Source of the DNA: Pyricularia pennisetigena
Taxonomy: Eukaryota > Ascomycota > Sordariomycetes > Magnaporthales > Pyriculariaceae
Direction: 5' to 3'
Assembly (NCBI RefSeq): GCF_004337985.1
Contig: NC_043741.1
Location: forward strand, 4,564,140-4,628,139
Length of the DNA: 64,000 nt
A program made the position numbers and the translations under genes. The notes beneath the pieces were generated by a model, which saw nothing but the letters and a program-made list of their open reading frames with translations, ran no database searches and was not told where the DNA came from. Shown here one piece after another: positions 13,616 through 24,074 of the stretch (positions are counted from its first letter, which is position 1; every line of letters starts with the position of its first letter).

Positions 13616-14361
13616 GGGGCGGCGGCGTGGGGGGGTTTATCTGGAATGGGCCGTGTTCGGTTGGATAGTTGTGGTTCGTGATTGATTTCGCGCGACTGGG
13701 TTCGGAATACGGCGTGCTTCACGCCGAGAGGATGTCTATACATGCTTGCGGTCTACAGGTAATTAATCAGTCGTGCTGCGGAGAGACCGCCGGACGAGGA
13801 GGTGTTTTTGCAGCGTCTTGATCAGTGAGGCGCTGGAAGGCGGATTCGCCATGGCCTTCCGGCCTATGATTGACGATACTAGAACACGATCAGGACTGCG
13901 GACGCTATGCGTACCCGGAGATTAATGTATCTACTGGCACATCGGCGCATGGAGTTCCCCCCTGGCCAGAGAATAGAGCCAGCGCGACGTGCAGTCAATC
14001 CTACTATCGATGACCCAACAATGACCTGCCTCGTCGTCCGCACTGGTTATTTATTTTGATATAGAGATGTACCAGCATGGCTCTTTACATCACAGGGAAG
14101 TATGAAGCGAGCAGGTTGGTAAAATGGCTGGGAAAGCTACCTAACTACCTGGGCAGGCCGGTTGATATTGGCACTAATATTATTGCCTGGGTTCGAAAAC
14201 GGCAACTCTGCAAAGAGTTTAAATGCCTTTCAGTTTGCCCCAAGATACAAGTTACCTGGGTATCTTGATGCGTCAAGCCAAAAGAAGTGTTAACTTATCA
14301 ACGGACCACAGGTTTCATCATAGGTACCCGAGTCCTTCAGCTTCCAAGCTAGTAACCACGC
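13616..14361. other. Convergent intergenic region
   Basis: Lies between the 3' ends of the AP-2 sigma gene and the zinc-knuckle gene. I see no gene in it; it presumably holds both 3' untranslated regions. Confidence 0.6.
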
Positions 14362-15604
14362 TCAAATGCATTGAGGTCGGTTCCTTGGAGCTCGCGAGCT
14401 TCCCAGGGCCTGCTCCTTTTTGTCCCATAGATCCAAGGCGGAGCTCCTCTTGGTGTGGTTGACCTGCAGGTTCTTGGGGCCACATCTCAAAGCAAAGCTA
14501 CGGGCTGCAGCAGCCGAATAGGAATCCAGCAGGTGTTTTGTACCGGTCGTCGGCTCGACGATTGGTGCATCCTGTGGCCCCGGGCTCTTTGACTCGCTGC
14601 CCTCGCGGCCAAACTGGGCTGTGATGTACTGCTCCACAGACTCTAGGATACGGTCGGTATTGATGGCCGTCTCATCGGGTTCTTGCGGCCGGCGACTTCT
14701 CAAAGCCATGTTCATATTTAGACCGTCTGCCTGCCGGTCGGATGATTCCAGAGAGTCACACCGGTTGTTTGGGGGATGGGGATTAGGTGGCGGTGTAGTA
14801 GTACTGCGTCTGGAGTCTCCATACTCTGACGTACGGACTGCATATTTGCTACTCGTCCCGGCGTTGGCTGGTTGGGTTGAGGAGCGTCGTCGTTGGGAGT
14901 CTCGGGAGTTGCCTCTCGCGCCAGACCGCATCATGCGAGCCCGGTCTGCGTTCATCGGGCCGTAGTTCGTCTTCCACTCTTGAAGATTGTCGTCAGTGGA
15001 ATCATCAACGTCTCGAAGGTGTTGAGGCGAGCTGCATCTCGAATGGCCCATAACAGATCTGTGCCTCCTGCGAGATCGAGATGGGCCTTTTCTGTACCCC
15101 AATGCGCGGGCTGCGCGAGCGAGACCGTTCCTGGGCATGATCCAAGTTGCGGTCGAGGCCACGACCCCGGCTTCGGCCACCATCTCTCCGCCGAGGGGTA
15201 CCATCTTCTTCTTTAGAGGATGATTTGTTTGACGGTAGCCTGGATCTATGCCGCCCCCGCCTGCCTTCTTGACGGTGATCCTTGGTGGCCACTACCGCCA
15301 GGATACGCTGCTGGTTGATGGATTTAGGATCCGTGTTCTTGGGGCAGAGGGACACCAGATGCTTGCCCACCGCACCACAAAGCGGACAGCGGAACCTGGG
15401 CGGGACCGTATCGAAGGACGGGTCTAGACTTGTCGGGCACTGCGCGATCCAGTGACCTGGGTCCGTGGGAGATGAAGAGTCAGCCAGTCTTGTGGTGGTG
15501 GCGGTGGCACGGCTCCTGGAGAAAAACCTACCGGGAACGTTGCAGCGTTTGCACACATATGTACCGCCGGGCTTTCGCTTGCTTGTGGAACTCGTCGAAT
15601 CCAT
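14362..15604 (-). CDS. Zinc-knuckle, RS-rich protein (apparent frameshift)
   Basis: Probable RNA- or nucleic-acid-binding protein; function unknown. Exon 1 (15604-15532) starts at an ATG encoding MDSTSSTS. After an intron at 15531-15457 the frame restores a CCHC knuckle (C-x2-C-x4-H-x4-C, CKRC then GHWIAQC). A second one follows (CPLC, GKH, C). Next comes a basic Arg/Ser-rich stretch. The frame then ends early, while the next frame continues with RS-rich and acidic sequence to a stop at 14362. Removing one base from the four-G run (four C on the plus strand, 15097-15100) would join the two frames without a break in composition; I saw no intron that does this. It is either a sequencing slip or a real pseudogenising indel. 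The intron is 75 nt with no in-frame stop, so unspliced transcripts stay open. The product is about 385-390 aa if the frames are one gene. Confidence 0.7.
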
Positions 15605-16940
15605 TATCTTGATATGTTCAAATGTCCCACCAGTCTGCTGCCACTCTAAAGGGTGGAGGGTGCCTCTCGCTTGGGGGTGGGGATCCAAAGAGTTTGAGGT
15701 ATTTGGAAGACAAACAAATATGGAAGCTCGAAGGTAAACTGGTTTTCTTTCAAGCAGGCAACAAAAAGATTCATTTGATAAAAATATATTCCTAATCGAT
15801 GGCCGAGTTGATTCGGAAGAGATTTTGTTTTGGCCCTGTTTGAAGTCTCTAGTATTTGAAACCAAATCTGATGGCTTTCTGAGGCAGATAGGTAACCAAC
15901 GTTCCTAACACGCAAAGACGCACTTGCATTCTCTGCTTTTTTCTGATCTACCGACTGGCAAAAAAAAGAACAATGGGAAGGCGATTGCGAATAGAAGACA
16001 TGCAGGTGTTCTACAGAAGCACTGCACATTTGGTAAGAGGGCATCCGGGGCACATCATCTACTTGCCGACTTGTCTCCTTTCAAGAGAGACTGATTTTCT
16101 TGTTTACTTACTTGTTGGGTATTTTCAACAGTAAACTCGATTCGATCACAGACTTAGTCCTGCATGGCATTGATACCCATTTAGCAAGCCCCAAGTATGC
16201 GAACCCCTTCCCAGCAAAGACTTAGTTATTGTGTCTGGCTGTGTATCGACGAACACTCTTTTTTTGTCAAGCTAGCTTGAACAGATTGAAACAAAAAAAC
16301 AAGGACCTACTCATCTGCCAGACCAAACAAAATGGTTCTTTGTTTGTAGCCAAGCCCAAACCGGAAATAGCTATAGCTGCGCATAGAACGGTTCAATTCA
16401 AGCAAGGCGTAACGTCCCCGGTAGCACCAGGAGCAGTTCGCAGTGCAACGCACACATAAATCCAGAAAGGATTGTCGATCACTTGTTGTGGGTTATGGTG
16501 TTGGGCGCTGAATAATCGATGGAGAAGACTGAGGCTGAGCCCGCCTGGAGCTAACCACATCTGACAACTTGGTATACGAGCGCTATTGTGCAAACTCCCA
16601 GTCTGCCTTACCTGCCTTACCCAGAGAGGTATGCAATTACTGTTGAATTCTCCGAAGCACAGGGATATTTGTGGCGAGGCTTAGCAGAAGCTGTATATTT
16701 CGCTTGCGGTAGCCAACAAAATACAACACGCATACAGACACATACATATATAGCGTCATTGCTCACACCATTTTACAGAAATGTCTCGATCACATCAAAC
16801 AAGCAAGACCTCGGATTTAATTCTTCCAAAGTCGACGAAATTGCTACAAAATATCCGGTTGCTTTGTATGAGTCTGCCATTTCTTCTCTCTCTCTCTCTT
16901 TCTCTTTCTCTTTCTTTTTCCAAGATATCACTCCCTCAAC
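15605..16940. other. Intergenic region with CT-rich leader tract
   Basis: Divergent promoter region between the zinc-knuckle gene and the polysaccharide lyase gene. The zinc-knuckle frame is open upstream to 15865 but looks non-coding there. Bases 16886-16918 are a CT/CTTT tract some 25 bp before the lyase start, typical of a fungal transcription-start or leader pyrimidine run. No gene seen. Confidence 0.6.
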
Positions 16941-17888
16941 ATGGGCCCCTGGAAAGTCCTCACAACCATCCTGCTACTTGGCCTCGGCGGTCAGGTAAAT
17001 GGAAAGCTGTATTTCAAAAACAACGGAACACTGGACGGGTGGGACGGCCAGAGCCTTGAAAAGGGCACCGAAGGAACCATCACAGAATCAACATCGGCCG
17101 TGTTCAATGGCGACACGTCGTTGAAAATGACGCAGACCTATCTTCCCGACTACAAGGGACGATACCACGCCGAGGTTGGTGATGCTCTCTTGCAATCTGC
17201 TGTTTTTCTTTTGTTCTTTATATATATATGTATCAGAAGTACGTTTCAAAGATTAACCTTTTACTAACCATGTCCAGGTATACAAGAAGGACGGCTACGT
17301 GCCGGGCGACCGCAAGTTCTACGGCTTCGCGTTCCGCCTCGAGGAAAAGTGGCAGTTCGACAAGCAGTCCTTCAACCTGGCCCAGTTCATCGCCGACTTC
17401 ACGGGCGACTCCAAGGGGTGCGACGACTGGATGCCCAGCACCATGGTCTGGCTGGTGGGCACGCAGCTCAAGACGCGCACCAAGACGGGCGACATCTGCA
17501 AGCAAAAGACCACCAGCTTCGACGTCGGCACCGTCAAGGCCGGCTTCTGGCACACGGTCGTGCTCGAGGTCGCCTGGCACGCCGACGACAAGGGCCTGCT
17601 GCGTATGTGGCTGGACGGGAACTCGGTGCTGGACAAGACCGGAGTGCCGACCACGATTGAGGACTCGAAGAAGAGGGCTTTTAGCTTTCGGGTCGGACTG
17701 TATGCGAATGGGTGAGTGATGGTTCCTTTTTTCTTGCAAAGTGGAAAAAGAGAGAAGCTAACTTCCAGACTCAAAACAGCTGGTACGACGACAAAAAGAT
17801 CGTCGGCAATCAGAAAACACGTCAAGTTTGGTACGACGAGATAGCCATGGGCGATACTTATGAAGACGTCGCTCCTCGCGCAAGCTAG
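16941..17888 (+). CDS. Secreted polysaccharide lyase, PL20/glucuronan-lyase-like
   Basis: Likely extracellular enzyme that cleaves a uronic-acid polysaccharide by beta-elimination. Exons 16941-17174, 17278-17711 and 17780-17888 give 258 aa, the size of fungal PL20-type jelly-roll lyases. Residues 1-21 are a signal peptide (WKVLTTILLLGLGGQVNG). The body shows beta-strand motifs of the family: FYGFAFRL, NLAQFIADF, GFWHTVVLEVAWHADDKG and a C-terminal VWYDEIAMGDTYEDVAP. Intron 1 uses an unusual GTTGGT donor; it is chosen because it keeps phase and precedes a TTACTAACC branch point. Intron 2 is a standard GTGAGT intron. The exact substrate cannot be read from the sequence, and a related heparin-lyase-fold family (Pfam Polysacc_lyase) is the alternative. 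Confidence 0.75.
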
Positions 17889-18183
17889 AACGCAGTACAA
17901 AAGCTTCCCCGCTTGCTAGTTGAGAGAGACAAATGGCATGGTGTATTTCTGGGGGTTGGAGTTTCCCAAAAAAAAAGTACATACAAGCATCTATCTGCCT
18001 GCTTACTTTACCTACCTGCTGTAACTTCTTAAAACCTATATACCTGCTTTGTTTGTTTATTTACATGTTATTCGCGGCCTGGATACTTTGACTTATCTGA
18101 CTACATACCTACGTATAGAGAAGGACGAGAGAGAGAGAAAGAGAGTAATACATGTGTTGGCCTGGAATATCTACGCGCCTGTG

Positions 18184-19234
18184 TCATCTCTTGAGCGCGG
18201 CAAACCTCTTTGCAAGGTCGTCCACGTTGGGTATGCCTTCCCTGATGTCGCCACCGGGCTTGCTTGCACTACTCGCCGCCGACTTCTTGGCAAGGCCAGC
18301 ATCTACCATCTTCTTGCTCGGTTTGAGCTCCATCTTGTTGAGCGTGACCTTGGGTCGGATGTTTTCTGTAGATGGGCTAGGAGGACTGACTTGCAGAGGT
18401 TGTACAGCGGATTGTGGTGGCGCAGTTTGGCTGAGGCCCGCCTTGCCTGCATCGTCAGCAGCAGCGCCGTCAGCCTTTTGCGCCTGGCCACCACCACCAC
18501 CACTTTCACCTGCATCGTCGACAAACTCGGGCTCGTCCTCGTCCTCCTCGTCCTGCTGCTGCTCCACCCTCCGCGGCCAGTTAACACCATAAGCCCTCGC
18601 TATCTCCTCGAGGTAGCCCGCCACGAGCTCCTCGCGCGGCGGCGTGACGCTCAGCTTCTTGACCACCTTTTCCGACACCTTGCCGTCCGAGTTGTTGGTG
18701 GCGACCAGGACAAACTCCTTGCCGAACTTGTCGCCCAGCAGCTGCCGCACGGCCTGCAGCTCCTTGATCTCGGTCTTGCCGGCGGCGTAGATGACGCTCT
18801 TGGCGGCCTCCTCGAGGCCCGGGTCGCAGGTGGGGGCGTCGAGCAGGCCGGCGCGCGCCAGGAGAAGCTCGCAATACAGCTCGAGCATCTCGTACAGCTC
18901 CACCTGTATGTCGGACCGGATGATGTTTTCGACTCGGATGCGGGCCGAGTCGATCTTGCCCTGGTCCAGCAGCTGCGCCATGGCCCGCCGTTGGACCTTG
19001 GACGCGGCCTCGTCCCGCTGCTGGACCATGCGTAGCCTCGCGATTGACAGCTTCAGCTGCACCTTGATTTTGGTCTGTAGTATAAGGGGAGCGGGAGGGT
19101 TTAGACGGTCAGTTTTTTTTTTTTTTTTTTTTTTCTCTGATGCGACGGCCTTGGAGAATCTGCTAAACAATTGCTGGAGTGGGAATGCGGGCGGGGGTGC
19201 ATTTGCTTACGATGATTGACGCGGATGGCGCCAT
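18184..19234 (-). CDS. IST1: IST1, ESCRT-III-associated regulator of Vps4
   Basis: IST1-family protein that binds Did2 and Vps4 and tunes ESCRT-III disassembly at multivesicular bodies. Exon 1 is only eight codons (19234-19211, MAPSASII); exon 2 is 19074-18184; total 304 aa. The IST1 core is clear: KIKVQLKLSIARLRMVQQRDE, then GKIDSARIRVENIIRSD, ELYCELLLARAGLL, KELQAVRQLLGDKFGKEF. The tail is acidic and low in complexity, and ends in DDLAKRFAALKR, a match to the MIM1-type helix that docks on the Vps4 MIT domain. The 136-nt intron contains a run of about 20 T on the plus strand. The ATG of the long open frame (19170) lies inside the intron and is not the start. Confidence 0.92.
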
Positions 19235-19821
19235 GGTGATTATGTCTGCAGATAAAATTCGGATGTCGCGGTTGATTATCTCGGAAAGTTTAAATATCCA
19301 GGGTGATATTTTCGATGTTATGCGTATAGGGTGGCAAGTTAATAGAATAGGTCAAGTCGATCAGTCATTCAAACCGTCGCAGACAGATAAAGAGAGGCTT
19401 AGGCGATGTAGGATGTAGGTGACTGTGGAATCCAGGGGACAAGCTCCAGCCCAGGTGACGACACTGTGGAGGGGTTCGCAAGACTGACTATTTGGGTGCA
19501 AGGATGGGGGAACCCGACCAGACTCCATTTGACCCACCTTTACCCCAACTGAAAGCTGGAGCCAACCTACCTGCAGCATGCGCGAGCATGCCAGGCGCTT
19601 TCCCGCTGGCGGAGTTGCTTCAAACGGTGGCTCATTTGTTTGATTGTTGCTAAATAATAACTAAGCATTTCAATCACCAGCCATCGCAAATTGACTTTGC
19701 CAACATCATAAAACAAACCAAAACAACCATATAGCCACGTGCTTCATCGTAGTGAATATTCAGGCGAAATCACTTCAGTATAAGCATCTCTCCAGTCAGT
19801 CAGTCAATCAATCAACCAACC
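19235..19821. promoter_or_regulatory. Shared divergent promoter, IST1 / SPT3
   Basis: 587 bp separate the start codons of IST1 (-) and SPT3 (+), so both promoters must lie here. I see no conserved element I can name with confidence. A repeated CAGT/CAAT patch at 19794-19817 lies just before the SPT3 start. Confidence 0.5.
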
Positions 19822-20866
19822 ATGGCGGACAAGGATGGAAAGCAGTACAAATACCGCCAGGAGATCCAGCAGATGATGTACGTCTCTGGAGAGACTGGCG
19901 AACCCTCGGTCGAAACCACAGGCATGATCGAGGAGATTGTGCGCCAGCAGGTCATAGAGATCCTGCGCAACTGCACCGAGCTGGCCGCCCGTCGCGGCTC
20001 GCGCACCATCACCATCAACGACCTCATCTTCCAGATCCGCGAGGACGCTGCCAAGGTGTCCCGGCTGAGGACCTTCCTGTCGTGGAAGGACGTGCGCAAG
20101 AACGTGAAGGACTCTGACGACAAGGGTGCAGACGCCGACATCGGTGCCGGCGAAGACCCCGTGGGAGGCGTAGTTGCCGGCCCCGTTGACGACGCCGCCA
20201 AGAAGAACAAAAAGTCCAAGGTCGGCCTGCCCTGGGAGCCCTCGTCCTTTTACAGCCAGGAGGTCCCCGAACGCGACGACGAGGAGGACGAGGAGGAGGA
20301 GGAGATGAACCACATCACCCTCCAGCGTCTGCGCAAGGCCGACGAACGCACCAAGGTCATGACGCGCGAGGAGTACGTCACGTGGTCCGAGTACCGACAA
20401 GCATCCTTCACCTACCGCAAGGGAAAGCGATTCAGAGAGTGGGCGGGCTTCGGCATAGTGACGGATGGACGCCCGTCAGATGATATTGTCGACATCCTCG
20501 GCTTCTTGACCTTTGAGATGGTCCAGATGCTGACCGAAGAAGCACTCAAGCTCAAGGAGCAGGAAGACATGTGGAAGGAACGCACTGGCGGCGGTGACAA
20601 GACCAACAAGCAGCCCAAGATCGCCGCTCACGGTCTCTTCTTGCCGCCGAGTGAGGGCCGGACCCCGGTCGAACCCCGTCATATTCAGGAGGCATTCAGG
20701 CGCATGCAGGGCCGCCCCAAGAAGTCGCGTGCCATGCTCAACGGCACGAGGCTGGCACAGCATACAGCTCTCAAGCTGGTGAGTAGAGAAGCAAAAAAGC
20801 AGTCACAACCTTTGTCCATCCATGATAAGTTGCTGACTATCCGCATTCACTTTTGCTCAGTTCTAA
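19822..20866 (+). CDS. SPT3: SPT3, SAGA complex histone-fold subunit
   Basis: TBP-interacting subunit of the SAGA coactivator. The N-terminal histone fold covers residues about 10-100 ([14 protein letters not shown], then [30 protein letters not shown], and the [13 protein letters not shown] linker). The second histone fold is at about 175-270 ([45 protein letters not shown]). Between them is an acidic run (about 150-165). Exon 1 is 19822-20778. I place a GTGAGT intron at 20779-20860 (branch TGCTGAC, acceptor CTCAG) and a final exon of Phe plus stop, giving 320 aa. Without that intron the frame would run to 20955 with an atypical tail. The family usually ends soon after a PxxLKL-type motif, which supports splicing. 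Confidence 0.92.
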
Positions 20867-21138
20867 ACTACGTTGTTTGCATTCTTGTTGCAAGGCAGAC
20901 CGACCTACCATCTGTGGTATCTGCCCACGGCGTTTCTTGGATTTTTGTACTGTGAAGTATAATCATGCACGCAAGTTGGAATGTTTGTAGCAAATTTTTT
21001 AAACTAGCCTCCTCTTGGGCTAGTGATTGATGACTGTCAGCATCGCTATCTGAAAGAAATCATATTGCACAGTATCAAAGATGCCTGGCGAGTCACCATG
21101 AGTGTTGAAGAAGGAAGGCTTGGGAATAGAACTGATGT

Positions 21139-21175
<37 letters not shown>

Positions 21176-21294
21176 TATGGTTACTCGCATCAACCCATCT
21201 CAATGCATAGTTTTTACATCCAACATGATCCATGGGTCTGGTCTAGAAAACTTGATTCTCAAGTGCAACTCCCGCAATGCAGCCAACAAACATA
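20867..21294. other. Convergent intergenic region, SPT3 / MAK32
   Basis: Holds the two 3' untranslated regions. It contains a poly(T) run of 33 bases at 21142-21174. Nothing else recognised. Confidence 0.6.
21142..21174. repeat. Poly(T) tract, 33 bases
   Basis: Uninterrupted T run on the plus strand. It reads as A on the sense strand of the downstream MAK32-like gene, 121 bp past its stop codon. Confidence 0.97.
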
Positions 21295-22827
21295 TCATAA
21301 AACATAGTCTTTGGGATCTAGGCCAAGTCTCTTTGAGTACTCGGCAAGCCTCGTCGACACGCGGACGCCATTCCAGGTCTCGAACCCCTCGCTGTCGACC
21401 CCCAAGGTAGGCATGCCAATCTGCTCAATGGCAAAACTGGCAGCCACGCTCGCATATACCGCAGCATCCTCGACGGCCTTGCCGCGAGCAAGCGCGACCG
21501 TGAGCGCGCCCAGGAATGTATTCCCACCTCCCGTAGGGTCGACGATCCTACCCTGGGCGGCATCCTGGGGCTGGAAGAAGGCGGGCAGCCAGCGGTCCAC
21601 GCCGGGGTCGAGCTCGGGCTCAGAACCTTGGTCGTCGTCTTCCGTCTCGTCGCGCGCTATCCGACCGTCCTCGTCCCGCATCATGCTGGAGAACAGGGCC
21701 TCGAAGTCGACGCCGGCCTGCAACTCCCGGCCGTGAACTTTGACGACCTTTCCGCCCCCGTCCCCATCACCGTCTCCACCACTCCCCTTCTTCTTTCCCC
21801 CACCCCGCCTCCGCCGCGCCACGGCCCCGCCGCGCGTGATATAACACCCGCTCGGCCCGGCCCGGACCACCATGGCGACGCGGGCCAGGGGCATGCTCTC
21901 CATCAGCTGGACGCAGGAGCGCTCGACGGCGGCGGTGTCGACCTCGCCGTCTGGGGTGAGGCCGGCGCCGGGACCGGAGTCGCCCATGAGGGAGGCGAGC
22001 TCGGCGTGGTTGGGGCTGCAGACGTCGACGAGCGGCAGGGTCTTTGTGAGCTCGATCAGCTCGTCGACGGTGCAGAGGTCCGGGACGGGCTCCCAGACGA
22101 CGAGGGCGCGGCGGTAGGCGTCGCCCATGGCGGCGCGGCGGAGCGTCCGCAGCGACTCGACGACCTCGCGGCACCGCGCCGGGCCGGAGCATATGTGCAC
22201 GGCGGCGGCGGCGAGGAGGGCCGGGTGGGTGGCGGCCAGGTCGTCGGGCGTGAGGCGCTTCTTGGGCGTGACGTAGCGGAAGGCGCGCCGGTCCGGGTCG
22301 GACGGGTCGTCGTACCCGTTCCAGCCGCGCGTCGTGAGGCGGGATGGGTCGTCGCGCACAAACGCCGACGTCTGCCAGCTGGCGATCTGCGAGCTCACCT
22401 GCGGCGGGAAGTCGGACCCGCGGTCGACGATCCACCCCACCCGCTTGGACTGCGTCGGTGCCGGCGACAAGAGCCGCGCCCCAAGTGCGGCATAGGTTCC
22501 GGCGCCTCCCAGGACGTTTCGAACCGGCGGTTTGGGTGGTGCATATTCAATCTCATCTGACGTTGGCGACAGAGCAGTGATGCTGGTTAGTCAGATGGGC
22601 GTTTTTTTTGTGTTGGAAAAAAGAAGGGTGTAGTCAGCTGATGCTAAGAAAATAGATAAGATGGGAAAATATCAAACGAGCAATGATACCAAAAAAGAAA
22701 GACATCGGATCTTACCAATGATGAGCATTCCCAATGTCACAAAATCAATCTCTTGATCGTCGGCTATCGTCGCTGCTGTAAGCTGCCCCTCCTCCTCCTC
22801 CCGCTGCTGGCCATCCTTATCCACCAT
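21295..22827 (-). CDS. MAK32: MAK32-like pfkB-family protein
   Basis: Sugar/nucleoside-kinase-fold protein of the Mak32 group; in yeast Mak32 is needed for stable maintenance of the L-A double-stranded RNA virus, mechanism unknown. Exon 1 22827-22716 and exon 2 22556-21295 give 457 aa. The splice restores DFVTLGMLIIDEIEY, the usual first strand, followed by VLGGAGTYAALGARLLSP. Near the C-terminus DPTGGGNTFLGAL occupies the place of the pfkB signature DTxGAGDxF. The Asp that acts as catalytic base in active kinases is Asn here, which I recall as common in this subgroup. Low-complexity Gly/Asp and basic inserts lie in the middle (about residues 255-285). The open frame on the opposite strand (21628-22560) is a GC-rich shadow. 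Confidence 0.85.
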
Positions 22828-23040
22828 CTCTTCAGATGCCGAATGTCAAACGTGCCTGTTGAAATGGCCCTGGCGTGACAATGCTTGCGGGTGTTCCCGG
22901 TGTGGTTGCCAACACTAAAAGGCAGGCAGATAGATGCTTTGGGTAGCATTGACAAACTGCAGCCTTGACTTGCATGAACCACTACTATATTATCTGATGT
23001 CCGCAGACTTTCTTTATCACATGGATCCAATTCAACAACG

Positions 23041-23089
<49 letters not shown>

Positions 23090-24074
23090 CACAAGTCAGC
23101 GAAAGCGAGTCCAGGCCAGCCCTGGTTGATATCGATAACTCACACCTTGCTTCTTTTTTGGCTTACCACGTCTGGGGTTTGCTTGCCGGATTGCTGCATA
23201 CAATGTATGCTTACACCGGACCGAATTGGCTGCTTACCCCTTGTTTCTCCCTCTTTTTGTGTTTCGGGTGTCGTCAGTATCGTTGGAAGAAACGCCACAA
23301 TTGATGTCTTATCAGTTCAGGTCCATTTATTTATGTCGGTGGGGGAACCACCTGGTAAAAAAAAACAACCCCTCAACACTCTCGATACGAGAACAGTAGT
23401 TCTATTATTACTGTAGCACCAAGCAAAAAAAAAAAAACAAACCTTGGGGTTTTCTATTTCCAAAAAACTAATTACCTTTGCTTGGACCAGTAAATTGTTT
23501 TCCATAATCTTAGTGCCAGCCAGGGCTTCGAGTGACGTGTAGTCCTCTCGAATTGTCTGTGGGGAGCTTTCGCCTTCCAAGGTCAAGGGCTCGGATATCG
23601 AGCGTGAATATGACCCACCAAAACTGCCAGGTATATTATTATATGGTTTGTTTCGACGAATTTATTTAGGCAAATATCTTGACAATTGTGGGTAGTATTC
23701 ATGGTTGCTAAGCGCGTCTGTTTGTGTGTATTTTGGCAATAGATTTGACTGATCCTTGAAAACGCCCTTAGAACTAATGCTAAAATAAATATACAGCAAG
23801 CTGTGTCGCTTGTGATGGTTTCCCCGATCAGACTCCCGCTATTCGCACAAATTTGAACCTTAAAAAAATCCTCCAATGCTTCTTGACCTTGACCATGTCC
23901 GACAAAGGAGATAGATTAACGACGCCCCGCATGCTGTCATATTCTCCCCATTCCATTTCCCGTATTTTTCCCTTTAGAATGCATTTGAATGTAAAGTTGT
24001 AAAATGCCCCGCTCAGCTTTGTTTCAACCGTTATTTATATACCTACTCAGCCTGCAGACAGACCTGTGGCCTCA
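22828..24074. other. Intergenic region with CA microsatellite
   Basis: Upstream of the MAK32-like gene and downstream of the SH3 gene, both minus strand. Contains the CA repeat at 23045-23083 and an A run near 23426-23438. No coding signal seen. Confidence 0.6.
23045..23083. repeat. (CA)n microsatellite
   Basis: About 19 consecutive CA units. Located about 220 bp upstream of the MAK32-like start codon, so length changes could affect its promoter. Confidence 0.97.

Noticed and set aside
14188..14200. GGGTTCGAAAAC, resembling a tRNA B box
   Set aside because: No matching T-arm stem or cloverleaf around it.
21628..22560. 310-codon open frame opposite the MAK32-like gene
   Set aside because: A GC-rich antisense shadow of a recognised coding exon, low in complexity.
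23041..23084. Regular repeat that could suggest a CRISPR-like array
   Set aside because: It is a simple CA microsatellite without spacers; no CRISPR is expected in a fungal nuclear genome.
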